From Oceanirhabdus sp. W0125-5 (GTDB lineage Bacteria > Bacillota > Clostridia > Clostridiales > Clostridiaceae): a stretch of DNA of 64,000 nt. Shown here one piece after another: positions 44,595 through 53,280 of this stretch (within the stretch, counting starts at the first letter, position 1; each line of letters opens with the position of its first letter). Where the stretch lies: assembly GCF_027938815.1 (NCBI RefSeq), contig NZ_CP115913.1, forward strand, positions 2,018,001-2,082,000, written 5' to 3'. The notes under the pieces were generated by a model that saw nothing but the letters and a program-made list of their open reading frames with translations, was not told the DNA's origin and made no database searches. The translations under genes were made by a program, and so were the position numbers.

Positions 44595-47403
44595 ATCAAA
44601 GATGGATTTAAGAATAAAGCTATTATCTTTGCCTTTTACTGAATTTGAGTTTTATAAAGAGGATAAGTTTGAGATTTTAGCAAGATTAGGTCCAAAAATA
44701 TACAATAATGATGATGAAAACTATACTGATAAATTTGAAAAAGAGATTCTTCCGGAGATATATAAAATACTACATAGAAATCAAAGAATACTTGAATTAG
44801 ATCAGGTTGAACTATTAATTAAGAAATACTATCCAGAAAATGAAATTAGAAGAGGTTATTCAGAACATGAAAATATGATGTATGTTTATCTCAAAAGACT
44901 TTGTAAGTTAAGTTCTTATTTACTAACTCATAGAGATGGTAAGATTTCATTAAAATATTGGGAGGCTGAAGAGGAAAAAAATTTCTTAGGTCCTTATAAA
45001 GGAATATATAAGATAGCTTTTTGGAATTCAATGAACAGGATGATTACTACAGATATTTTAGTAATGGTATATCTAATAAATAATAATATGTTAGAAGAAG
45101 AGTATTTAAAGATATTCCCCTCTTTTGTAACTCTAGAAGATGTTCAATTAGAACAGATTTATAGAAAAGGATTGGGAGAAACTCATCTCCATATGAATGC
45201 AGGAATAGATTTTCAAGTATCCTGGATAGAGTTAATGTCATTAGACAGAAATAAGAAAGAACAAAATATGCTTTTGTTAGAGCAAGATAAGGTTATAGGA
45301 AAAAATTTTGATATTAATATATATGTTAAGGTTATGGCAGTAGTAAGAATACTTCTATCATATTATCTTAGATGCTATTCCGAAAATATTGCTGTAGAAA
45401 CTCAAAATAGTATGTTTGAATTTTATAATAGAATGTGTATTTTTGAGAAAGGGAAGGAGCAATCACTTTCAGCACGTATTATGAAACTTTTAACTGAAGT
45501 TTGTAATGGGAATGAGATAAGTAAGAATTATGAAAGTGAAATAGTTGATATTTATGAAGAGTTAAAATTTGAATTAAATATTTATGAGAATATGGAAACA
45601 TCATTTTTAAAGTGGAATGAGATTTTATGTAAGAGAGATGTAATTCATAAGGTGTTGAGTTCTAAGGAGAATCTAACGGATTATACAATAGAAAACTTAT
45701 TTATGTTTAAATCAATTAAATATATTATGGCAGAACCTAAAGATGTGTTTTTTTCAAGGATATTTTCAAAGTATATTATCATTAAAAATGAGGTATTTCA
45801 ATTAAAAGTTCAAGGAAATTTGATAAAAGGGTTGAAATATTTTTCAGATTATTATGATAGATCAACTAATAATGTTATGGACAGAAAAGAACACATTGGA
45901 TTAATTCTACATAATCAAATTAAAAATAATCATCTTAAAAAGTTAGAGTTAAGGTGTACTGTAAAAGGAAATCCTCAAAATATATATAGTTTAAGAAATA
46001 ATACTAAGGATTTTTTAAGGGACTTCTTTGAAGTATATCTTGAGATATTAAAGGATATGGAAAATCAATCAGAAGATATGCACGAACCGCTAATTGGATT
46101 AGTTTTTCATTTTATAAAATCACGTGACCCGTTTATATATGAAAAGTGTTGGTTGAATTATAAAAACAGTGATGAAAATTATTTTTTAAATTTTAAAGAA
46201 CATCAGTGCTGCTATGAAAATCAAATAGAAGTTATCAATGAACTTAGAGAAAAGATAGTTAACTTGGATAAGTATATCATAGGTATTGACTCAGCTAGTA
46301 TAGAGAATAATACTGATCCTTGGGTTTTTACATCAGTGTATAAAAAAGCAAGGATGAGCAGTGAACGCATACCTATAAATATTAAGAATAATAAAGTCAT
46401 AAATAACTTAGGATTTACTTTTCATGCAGGGGAAGACTTTAGGCATATTATAACAGGTATTAGAAGAGTTGATGAGGTAATTGAGCATTTTAAATTTCAT
46501 GCTGGTGATAGGATTGGTCATGGTATTGCTTTAGGAATTTATGGGGAGAAATGGGTTGAAAATAATAGGATAATTATTATTCCTCGAATTGAACACCTTG
46601 AGAATATGTTATGGATATGGGGGATTCATAAAGATAATGATTATTTAACAGAGATGGATATGGGATATTTAGAACGAAAAATTCTAGAATGTGCTGAAAA
46701 AATATATATAAGGATGGAAGGAATTACTGTATATAATCTTTGGAAAGCATATAGAAAGAAATTTAACGGAGAAAAAATCATTGAGAAATTTAGTGAGAAA
46801 GTAGAAGAACAAAAACTTAATGATATTTTTTGTCCATATGCTCACGAGAATAAAACATTGAGTAATCTTGAGTATAGCTATAGAAGAGATATGTGGGATG
46901 AAGATAAGTTGCTTTTATCACATCACTGTAAATGTTATCTTGAAAAAATGAATGAGCCTATTGAAATTGAAGTTAAAAAAGAAGAAATTCCAATTATTAA
47001 AAATTTACAAAAGATAGTTCTTTCTAAAATAAGTCAAGAAGGAATAGTAATTGAAACAAATCCCACTTCCAATATTGCAATAGGGCAGATTGATAGCATA
47101 CTGGAACACTATATATTTAATCTCAATCAAAGAGGTTTAAAGAAAGATATAAAAAAAGAGAATGGAATAATTGTAACTATAAATTCTGATGATCCATCTG
47201 TTTTTAACACAAATATAAGCAGTGAATTATCCTATATATTTTATTCATTAATTGAAAAGGGGTATGCACGAGAAGATGTGTTGTTTTGGATAGATAGAAT
47301 TAGAGAGAATGGAATAAGAACTAGTTTTATAAAGGAAGATGAATATGATATCCACAGTAAAATTAAAGAGATTGAGGAGATAATAAGATCCCTGAGAGAA
47401 TAA
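44587..47403 (+). CDS. rdrB: RdrB-like adenosine deaminase (RADAR defence)
   Basis: 938 aa, the large size known for RdrB. The adenosine deaminase signature is complete though widely spaced: GETHLHMNAG (metal H-x-H, ~residue 200), TFHAGEDF (~612), DRIGHGIALG (~644), ETNPTSNIAIG (~820) and TINSDDPSVF (Asp-Asp, ~868). In RADAR, RdrB forms large oligomers that deaminate adenosine nucleotides/RNA to inosine during phage infection, with RdrA as partner. ATG 44587 has AGGTGGTGA upstream and overlaps the previous stop; an ATG-less extension to 44572 is unlikely. The product appears intact, but its ATPase partner is broken here. Confidence 0.85.
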   Translation: MFKSKMDLRIKLLSLPFTEFEFYKEDKFEILARLGPKIYNNDDENYTDKFEKEILPEIYKILHRNQRILELDQVELLIKKYYPENEIRRGYSEHENMMYVYLKRLCKLSSYLLTHRDGKISLKYWEAEEEKNFLGPYKGIYKIAFWNSMNRMITTDILVMVYLINNNMLEEEYLKIFPSFVTLEDVQLEQIYRKGLGETHLHMNAGIDFQVSWIELMSLDRNKKEQNMLLLEQDKVIGKNFDINIYVKVMAVVRILLSYYLRCYSENIAVETQNSMFEFYNRMCIFEKGKEQSLSARIMKLLTEVCNGNEISKNYESEIVDIYEELKFELNIYENMETSFLKWNEILCKRDVIHKVLSSKENLTDYTIENLFMFKSIKYIMAEPKDVFFSRIFSKYIIIKNEVFQLKVQGNLIKGLKYFSDYYDRSTNNVMDRKEHIGLILHNQIKNNHLKKLELRCTVKGNPQNIYSLRNNTKDFLRDFFEVYLEILKDMENQSEDMHEPLIGLVFHFIKSRDPFIYEKCWLNYKNSDENYFLNFKEHQCCYENQIEVINELREKIVNLDKYIIGIDSASIENNTDPWVFTSVYKKARMSSERIPINIKNNKVINNLGFTFHAGEDFRHIITGIRRVDEVIEHFKFHAGDRIGHGIALGIYGEKWVENNRIIIIPRIEHLENMLWIWGIHKDNDYLTEMDMGYLERKILECAEKIYIRMEGITVYNLWKAYRKKFNGEKIIEKFSEKVEEQKLNDIFCPYAHENKTLSNLEYSYRRDMWDEDKLLLSHHCKCYLEKMNEPIEIEVKKEEIPIIKNLQKIVLSKISQEGIVIETNPTSNIAIGQIDSILEHYIFNLNQRGLKKDIKKENGIIVTINSDDPSVFNTNISSELSYIFYSLIEKGYAREDVLFWIDRIRENGIRTSFIKEDEYDIHSKIKEIEEIIRSLRE

Positions 47404-47428
47404 TACAGTTGTTTTGGAGGGAAGTTTT

Positions 47429-47977
47429 ATGTTTAACAAAGAAATACTAAACAAGAAACAAGAAAGTGAAATTAAGATTTATAGAGATTTGTTAGAGGAC
47501 ATGTATAATGAAAAAGAAATCTCAAAACAAACCCTTGATATAGTTACATATCATCTTAAAGATTATATTCAAAGAGGGGATAGTAATAGGAAAAAATTCA
47601 ATATAGTAAGCATTGCAGTAATAATAATTACAGCTAGTATTCCATTTATTAATTCTATTGAAGATGCTAAATTAAAATATATAGTAAGTTTTCTAGCAGT
47701 TATAAGTAATATATTGGCTTCAATAATGTATTTGAAAAATTATAAGCTCTCATGGATAAGATATAGAACTTTGGCTGAAAAGGTTAAGAAAGAGATTAGA
47801 TGGTTTATAAACAATGCAAATAAAGTAAATGATGAAGAAAATATTGAATTTATCTTGATGAATAACATCCAAAGTGTAATTGATGATGATGTAGATAATT
47901 GGAGTACCTATTTAAAGAAAAAAGATAATGAAGTAATAAATGTAGCAGATAAAAATAACAGTGATGATAATGGATAA
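47429..47977 (+). CDS. SLATT-domain membrane protein, RADAR accessory (RdrD-like)
   Basis: 182 aa. Two adjacent helices (FNIVSIAVIIITASIPFINSI and YIVSFLAVISNILASIMYL, residues ~52-100) are followed by YKLSWIRYRTLAEKVKKEIRWFINNANKVN, the usual SLATT/DUF4231 layout (2-TM, then W-x-x-Y-R-x-x-x-E-x-L-K-x-E). SLATT proteins are predicted pore-forming effectors in many defence systems, and are a known optional gene (rdrD) in RADAR loci. GGAGGGA 7 bases upstream selects ATG 47429. It is the last gene of the operon, 25 bases after rdrB. Confidence 0.75.
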   Translation: MFNKEILNKKQESEIKIYRDLLEDMYNEKEISKQTLDIVTYHLKDYIQRGDSNRKKFNIVSIAVIIITASIPFINSIEDAKLKYIVSFLAVISNILASIMYLKNYKLSWIRYRTLAEKVKKEIRWFINNANKVNDEENIEFILMNNIQSVIDDDVDNWSTYLKKKDNEVINVADKNNSDDNG

Positions 47978-47988
47978 TCAATCTTATT

Positions 47989-48031
47989 AAAGGTACCTAT
48001 ATAGAAGAAATTCCTATATAGGTACCTTTTT
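47989..48031. terminator. Bidirectional terminator of the RADAR-like operon and lrgB
   Basis: A 15- to 16-bp perfect stem (AAAGGTACCTATATAG / CTATATAGGTACCTTT) with A/T runs on both sides, between converging genes. Confidence 0.85.
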
Positions 48032-48039
48032 AAATATAT

Positions 48040-48750
48040 CTAAAAAATAAAAGAAAATACCTCCAACAATATTGGAACTAAAACTACAGTAATTATTCCA
48101 GCTATTCCTATAGAAACACCACTCATAGCACCTTCTACTTCACCCATTTCAATTGCTTTTGATGTTCCTACAGCATGAGCTGAAGTGCCTAATCCAATTC
48201 CTTTTGCAACTGGATGTGTTATTCTAAGAATTTTAAATATTATTGGTGATATAACAGCACCACATATTCCAGTAAGGATAACTGCCACTACTGTAATCCC
48301 AGATATTCCATTAATGGTGTCGCTTAAGGCAATTCCCATAGGTGTTGTTATAGATTTTGGAATAAGAGATAATGTTAGCTTGTCACTTATTCCAGTAGCT
48401 TTTGAAAGGAGTATTACTGAGGCAAAGGATGTACATACTCCAATACTTATTCCAACCATTATTGGTATCATGTATTTTTTGAATTCTTTAATTTGTTTAT
48501 ATAGAGGTACTGCTAATATAACAGTTATTGGTGATAAAAAGAACTTTATCATATCCCCACCTGATTCATATTTTTCAAGGGGAATATTAAAAGTAAGCAT
48601 TATTCCTATTATCATAACCATAGCTACTAATAACGGATTAAACAAAGGAAATTTTGTTTTCTTACTTAATATGATTCCAATTTCAAAACATACAACTGAA
48701 ATTACTAATCCGAAAATAGGTGTCTCTAATATATTAAACATTTTTTTCAT
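48040..48750 (-). CDS. lrgB: LrgB/CidB-family membrane protein
   Basis: 236 aa with 6-7 membrane segments. PLFNPLLVAMVMIIGIML, FFLSPITVILAVPLYKQ, PKSITTPMGIALSDTINGI and GLGTSAHAVGTSKAIEMGEVEGAMSGVSIGIAGI are diagnostic for LrgB/CidB (YohK). With LrgA it modulates murein hydrolase activity, autolysis and, in some bacteria, pyruvate uptake. GTTGAGGTT precedes the ATG. It follows lrgA by 4 bases in an operon. Confidence 0.9.
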   Translation of the reverse strand: MKKMFNILETPIFGLVISVVCFEIGIILSKKTKFPLFNPLLVAMVMIIGIMLTFNIPLEKYESGGDMIKFFLSPITVILAVPLYKQIKEFKKYMIPIMVGISIGVCTSFASVILLSKATGISDKLTLSLIPKSITTPMGIALSDTINGISGITVVAVILTGICGAVISPIIFKILRITHPVAKGIGLGTSAHAVGTSKAIEMGEVEGAMSGVSIGIAGIITVVLVPILLEVFSFIF

Positions 48751-48754
48751 AACC

Positions 48755-49111
48755 TCAACTTTCTTTTTTACCTATCATAAAATTTACTACAAGTGATGTA
48801 ACTCCCATAACAATAATTGTGCTCAGTATTATAATTATTGAAAGGGATAACCAATTGGCTTTGAGTATATCCATATAATTTAATAATGCAATTCCAGAGG
48901 GTATAAAAAAGAAAGCTATATTATTAAGTAAAAAATCACTAGTTTCCTTAATATGTTCAAGTTTTACTATATTAGTTAGCAGTAAAAAGAATAGAAGTAT
49001 CATACCAATAATGCTTCCAGGAATTGCAACTATATTTGTTAATAAAGAACTAAAATATTCTCCTACAGCCCATATTATTAATATCAAAGTTAATTGCTTA
49101 AAAATCTTCAT
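48755..49111 (-). CDS. lrgA: LrgA/CidA-family membrane protein (holin-like)
   Basis: 118 aa with four membrane helices. IWAVGEYFSSLLTNIVAIPGSIIGMILLFFLLLTNIVKLEHI matches the CidA/LrgA pattern (G-x-x-I-x-x-x-x-x-x-P-x-P-G-S-V-I-G-M). FLLNNIAFFFIPSGIALLNYMD is the second conserved block. These holin-like proteins work with LrgB. GGAGGTGC upstream of the ATG. First gene of the lrgAB operon. Confidence 0.9.
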   Translation of the reverse strand: MKIFKQLTLILIIWAVGEYFSSLLTNIVAIPGSIIGMILLFFLLLTNIVKLEHIKETSDFLLNNIAFFFIPSGIALLNYMDILKANWLSLSIIIILSTIIVMGVTSLVVNFMIGKKES

Positions 49112-49177
49112 TCTAGCACCTCCTTGTACAGCCTATCTCATTTTATGCTTTTATTTTATATTAGTCAATTAAACAGT

Positions 49178-49216
49178 AAAAAAATGTCTGTGTACCAGGT
49201 ACACAGACATTTTTTT
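49178..49216. terminator. Palindromic terminator with TGTGTACCAGG core (copy 3)
   Basis: AAAAAAATGTCTGTGTACC and its near-complement form a palindrome centred on A49197, with A- and T-runs. It lies at the 3' end of the first MFS gene (minus strand). It shares TGTGTACC with hairpins at 20465 and 27542. Confidence 0.75.
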
Positions 49217-50519
49217 ACATTATATCCTCAAGAGTTTGTTCATCAGGATTGAAGTTTATAAGGTTTTTGAAATCTTTTGATAATATTAAAGAGAGCATTC
49301 CAACTAAAGTTAACAAGAAACTTGTTGATATTACATATTTTATTGGTATAAACTCTGCTAGAACTCCACCAAAAGCCATAGAGATTGGAGTTAACCCCGT
49401 AAGTAAGGTACTCATAAGGGCTGATACTTTTCCTCTCATATTTTGAGGTACTACAATTTGTGTAGTGGCACCTATATAAATATTTATTATTGCTAAACAA
49501 AAACCACCAATAAATAATAAACATAACATTAAAATATAAGGCATAAATGGAAATGCAGCCATAACAAATGGAAATATTAAAGCACCTATTGAAAACATAA
49601 TAAACCGCTTTGAATATGGTACATCTACAGATGAAGAAAAGAGCATTCCTAAAACTGAGCCTATGCTTAAAGCTGACATTGCAAAGCCGTATTTACTAGA
49701 ACCTAAACTATGAGTTTTTTGGAAAAAAGGAATAAGAAGCACAAATGCCATATTAGCAAAGAAGTTTAATCCACAGGCAGCAGTAACTAGTTTTCTTAAA
49801 CCTTTAAAATTCCATATGAATTTAAATCCATCTTTAAATTCTCTCCTAAAATTATTTTCTACATTGTCTCTTTCAATTTTAGGAACCTTTATAAACATTT
49901 CTGTAAAGGCTGAGAGAATATAAGATACTCCATTAAACAAGAACATAATTGGTGCATGGAGTATATTAAAAAGAATTCCACCTAATGGATTAGCAATCAA
50001 ACTTGAACCAGTATAAACAATACTTAGTGCTGAATTTGCTTTAACAAGCTTAGATTTAGGTACAATATCAGGTATACTTGAACTTATACTTGGATTAAAA
50101 AATGCTGAACATGAACTAATAATGATTCCTGCTGCAAATACCATCCATATTTGTAAGTGGCCTGATAAAGCTGCAGCAGCTACAAATAAAATTGCTACAC
50201 CTCTTATAAAGTCCATTAATACTATTAGTTTTTTTCTATCCCATCTATCCACTAATACTCCTGCAAATGGAGAAATAACAATTTTAGGAATAGAAGATAC
50301 AGCCACTAAAGTTCCCATAAGTGCTGTTGAACCTGTTTTTTGCATTATCCAAAAACCTAAAGCTATAGAATAAATTACATCCCCAAAGGCTGAAACAAGT
50401 TGTCCCTGCCATAATAGAAAAAAGTTTTTATTCCAGAGTTTTGAAACTTCACTTTGTTTTTGTACGTGAAGTTCATTACATTGAGTACTTTCGGTAATCA
50501 ATGTTTCTGTTTTTTCCAT
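49215..50519 (-). CDS. MFS exporter (MFS_3 type), copy 1
   Basis: 434 aa with 12 helices. FFLLWQGQLVSAFGDVIYSIALGFWIMQKTGS is the standard start of the MFS_3/enterobactin-exporter-like group; GVLVDRWDRKKLIVLMDFIRG is motif A (G-x-x-x-D-R-x-x-R-K/R). ATTQIVVPQNMRGKVSALMSTLLTG is the second-half equivalent. It probably exports a drug, macrolide-like compound or siderophore-type molecule. It is 434 residues, the same length as the next gene and very similar throughout. GGGGGTATTAC lies before the ATG. Confidence 0.85.
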   Translation of the reverse strand: MEKTETLITESTQCNELHVQKQSEVSKLWNKNFFLLWQGQLVSAFGDVIYSIALGFWIMQKTGSTALMGTLVAVSSIPKIVISPFAGVLVDRWDRKKLIVLMDFIRGVAILFVAAAALSGHLQIWMVFAAGIIISSCSAFFNPSISSSIPDIVPKSKLVKANSALSIVYTGSSLIANPLGGILFNILHAPIMFLFNGVSYILSAFTEMFIKVPKIERDNVENNFRREFKDGFKFIWNFKGLRKLVTAACGLNFFANMAFVLLIPFFQKTHSLGSSKYGFAMSALSIGSVLGMLFSSSVDVPYSKRFIMFSIGALIFPFVMAAFPFMPYILMLCLLFIGGFCLAIINIYIGATTQIVVPQNMRGKVSALMSTLLTGLTPISMAFGGVLAEFIPIKYVISTSFLLTLVGMLSLILSKDFKNLINFNPDEQTLEDIM

Positions 50520-50700
50520 TGTAATACCCCCTTAAATTTTGTTTCATAAAATACTATATTGAAATTTTTAAAAATGCATATAGGAAAAAAAGTTTTAATT
50601 ATATTACATAAAGAGATTAAATTGGTAAGCTTTATTGTAAAAGTGTACTATGTGTAACAAAATTTGTCAATAAAGTATATTAAATGTCATGAGAATTGTA

Positions 50701-50738
50701 AAAAAATCACTGATGCATTTTTGCAATCAATGATTTTT
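50701..50738 (-). terminator. Terminator of MFS copy 2
   Basis: An interrupted stem (AAAAAATCACTGAT / ATCAATGATTTTT, plus GCA/TGC inside) that in the minus direction ends in a T-run, just after the copy 2 stop codon. Confidence 0.65.
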
Positions 50739-50749
50739 ATTTCTGAAGT

Positions 50750-52054
50750 TTACATTATATCTTGAAGTGTCTGTTCATCAGGATTGAAGTTAATTAGGTT
50801 CTTAAAATCCTTTGATAACAATAAAGAAATCATTCCTAATAAAGTAAACATGAAGCTTGTTGATATAACATATTTTATTGGTATAAATTCTGCCAGTACT
50901 CCTCCTAGAGCCATAGATATTGGAGTCAAACCCATTACTAAGGTACTCTGAAGGGATGATACTTTTCCTCTCATATTTTGAGGAACCACAATTTGAATAG
51001 TGGCACCTATATATACGTTTATTATTGCTATACAGAAACCACCGACAAATAATAAGCCTAACATTAAAATATAAGGTGAAAATGGGAAAGTTCCCATAAC
51101 AAAAGGAAATGCTAAGGCAAATACTGAATACAAAGCAAAACGCTTTGAATAGGGTACATCTACTGAAGATGAAAAGACCATTCCTAAAATTGATCCTATA
51201 CTTAGTGCAGACATAGCAAATCCGTATTTACCAGATCCTAATCCTGGTGTTTTTTGGAAGAAAGGAATGAGAAGTACAAGTGCCATAGTGGCAAAAAAGT
51301 TTAATCCACATGCTGCTGTAACCAGTTTTCTTAGACCTTTAAAATTCCATATAAATTTAAAGCCATCTTTAAATTCTCTCCAGAAATTATTTTCTACATT
51401 TTCCCTTTCTATTTTAGGTACTTTTATAAATAGTTCTGTAAAGGCAGAAAAAATATAAGATATACCATTAACTAAGAACATTATAGGTGCATGGAGTATA
51501 CTAAAAAGAATTCCTCCTAAAGGATTAGCAATTAAATTTGAACCTGTATAAACAATATTCATTGCTGAGTTTGCTTTAACAAGTTTTGATTTAGGTACAA
51601 TATCAGGCATGGTTGAACTTATGCTTGGATTAAAAAATGCTGAACAACAGCTAAGTATAATTCCAGCAGCAAAAACCATCCATATCTGTAAACCTCCGAA
51701 TAAAGCAGTAGCTGCCACGAATAAAATTGCCACACCTCTTATAAAGTCCATTAAGACTATTAATTTTTTTCTATCCCATCTGTCTACTAAAACTCCTGCA
51801 AATGGAGAGATAACTATTCTAGGAATAGAAGATACAGCCACTAAGCTACCCATAAGTGCTGTAGAACCAGTTTTTTGCATAATCCAGAAACCTAAAGCAA
51901 TAGAGTAAATTACATCCCCAAATGCTGAAACAAGTTGTCCTTGCCACAATAGAAAAAAGTTTTTATTCCATAGTTTTGAAACTTCACTTTCTTTTTTTAC
52001 GTGAAGTTCACTACATTGAGTACTTTCAGCAGTCAATGTTTCAGTCTTTTCCAT
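50750..52054 (-). CDS. MFS exporter (MFS_3 type), copy 2
   Basis: 434 aa, co-linear without apparent gaps with copy 1. Identical stretches include KLWNKNFFLLWQGQLVSAFG, AGVLVDRWDRKK and NLINFNPDEQTL, with substitutions concentrated in membrane segments (e.g. GSILGMVFSSSVDVPYSKRFALYSVFALAFPFVM against GSVLGMLFSSSVDVPYSKRFIMFSIGALIFPFVM). The pair arose by tandem duplication. Separate promoters and terminators suggest independent regulation. Substrates may differ. Start ATG with AAGGGGGT upstream. Confidence 0.85.
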   Translation of the reverse strand: MEKTETLTAESTQCSELHVKKESEVSKLWNKNFFLLWQGQLVSAFGDVIYSIALGFWIMQKTGSTALMGSLVAVSSIPRIVISPFAGVLVDRWDRKKLIVLMDFIRGVAILFVAATALFGGLQIWMVFAAGIILSCCSAFFNPSISSTMPDIVPKSKLVKANSAMNIVYTGSNLIANPLGGILFSILHAPIMFLVNGISYIFSAFTELFIKVPKIERENVENNFWREFKDGFKFIWNFKGLRKLVTAACGLNFFATMALVLLIPFFQKTPGLGSGKYGFAMSALSIGSILGMVFSSSVDVPYSKRFALYSVFALAFPFVMGTFPFSPYILMLGLLFVGGFCIAIINVYIGATIQIVVPQNMRGKVSSLQSTLVMGLTPISMALGGVLAEFIPIKYVISTSFMFTLLGMISLLLSKDFKNLINFNPDEQTLQDIM

Positions 52055-52320
52055 TATATAACCCCCTTAATATTGTTTTAACATCCACTATTATTAATAT
52101 TAAAGAAAAAGTATTTTTATTTAATATTATTAGATAAAAATACTAAATTGGTAATGTTTATGAAGGAAGTATATTATATGTATGTTAGGAATGCAATTTA
52201 GGGGTTAATATATATTAAGGTATAAATAGATTTTTACTATATATGTACTTCTATAAAAATCTAATATATACTATATATGGATGAAGGTAGCTGAAAAAGA
52301 TTAAAAATAAGAAGGTGTTT

Positions 52321-53223
52321 ATGGATAATATGAAGTATAAAGAGATTACCTGTGAAAAAGCTTTAAATAAATTAAAAAGACGAGTGCCTTATAGTTGGGA
52401 TTTAAACATTTATCGTGGTTGTGAACATGGTTGTAAATATTGCTATGCCATGTATTCACATAGATATATGGATTCAAATGATTATTTTCATGATATATAC
52501 GTAAAAACAAATATTATTGAACAGCTTGAAAGGCAATTAAGTAGTACACGTTGGAAAAAAGAAATTATCAATATAGGTGGTGTTACAGATAGTTATCAAC
52601 CAGCAGAAGAGCAATATAAATTTATGCCTGAAATTTTGAAACTTCTTATTAAGTACAAAACACCTGCCATTATTTCAACGAAGTCAGATTTAATACTTAG
52701 AGATTATGATTTGATTGATAAGTTATCTAGGATAACTTATGTAAATGTTGCTGCAACAATTACAACAATGGATGAAAAGTTAAGAAAACTAATTGAGCCA
52801 AAGGGTGCAGTTTCAAATAATAGGTTTGAGATGTTAAAGGCATTTAGAAAGACAAATGCATCAGTAGGATTACACCTTATGCCTATCATTCCATATCTAA
52901 CGGATAGTTATGAAAATATTGATTCTCTTTTTTCAAGAGCAAGAGAATGTGATGTCCATTATGTTTTACCAGGAGTGCTGTATTTGCGAGGAGAAACAAG
53001 AAAAGTATTTTTTAATTTTATAAAAACTCAATTTCCTAATTTGTATAATGACTTATTAGCTCTTTATAAAACTGGAGGAGCAAATAAGGAGTATAAAGAC
53101 CAATTATATAAAATGGTTAATGAACTAAGAGATAAATATTCTCTTTCAAGTAGCTATACAAAACCAATGAAAGAAAAATTAAGCCAAAGAGAACATAAAC
53201 AGTTGTCATTTTTTGATTCATAG
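52321..53223 (+). CDS. SPL-like radical SAM protein
   Basis: 300 aa. RGCEHGCKYCYAMYSHRY contains the radical SAM motif C-x-x-x-C-x-x-C (Cys ~36, 40, 43), and INIGGVTDSYQPAEEQYKFMPEIL and IISTKSDLILRDYDLI are typical of the Rv2578c/SplB-like group. The C-terminal part lacks the extra Cys of true spore photoproduct lyase, as far as can be seen, so DNA repair is uncertain. ATG 52321 is preferred over GTG 52315, with AGAAGGTG upstream. A hairpin with TAGATTTTTA arms lies ~60 bases before the start. Confidence 0.8.
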   Translation: MDNMKYKEITCEKALNKLKRRVPYSWDLNIYRGCEHGCKYCYAMYSHRYMDSNDYFHDIYVKTNIIEQLERQLSSTRWKKEIINIGGVTDSYQPAEEQYKFMPEILKLLIKYKTPAIISTKSDLILRDYDLIDKLSRITYVNVAATITTMDEKLRKLIEPKGAVSNNRFEMLKAFRKTNASVGLHLMPIIPYLTDSYENIDSLFSRARECDVHYVLPGVLYLRGETRKVFFNFIKTQFPNLYNDLLALYKTGGANKEYKDQLYKMVNELRDKYSLSSSYTKPMKEKLSQREHKQLSFFDS

Positions 53224-53280
53224 TGATAAGAGGGGATAATAAAAAAATTACATGAAACAGTTAAAAGGGGGAATTAAATA

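Noticed and set aside
48185..48796. 203-codon plus-strand frame over lrgB
   Set aside because: Shadow of lrgB on the opposite strand; lrgB itself has clear family motifs and a ribosome site.
50122..51908. Similar plus-strand open frames in both MFS genes
   Set aside because: They are antisense shadows that look alike only because the two MFS genes are duplicates.
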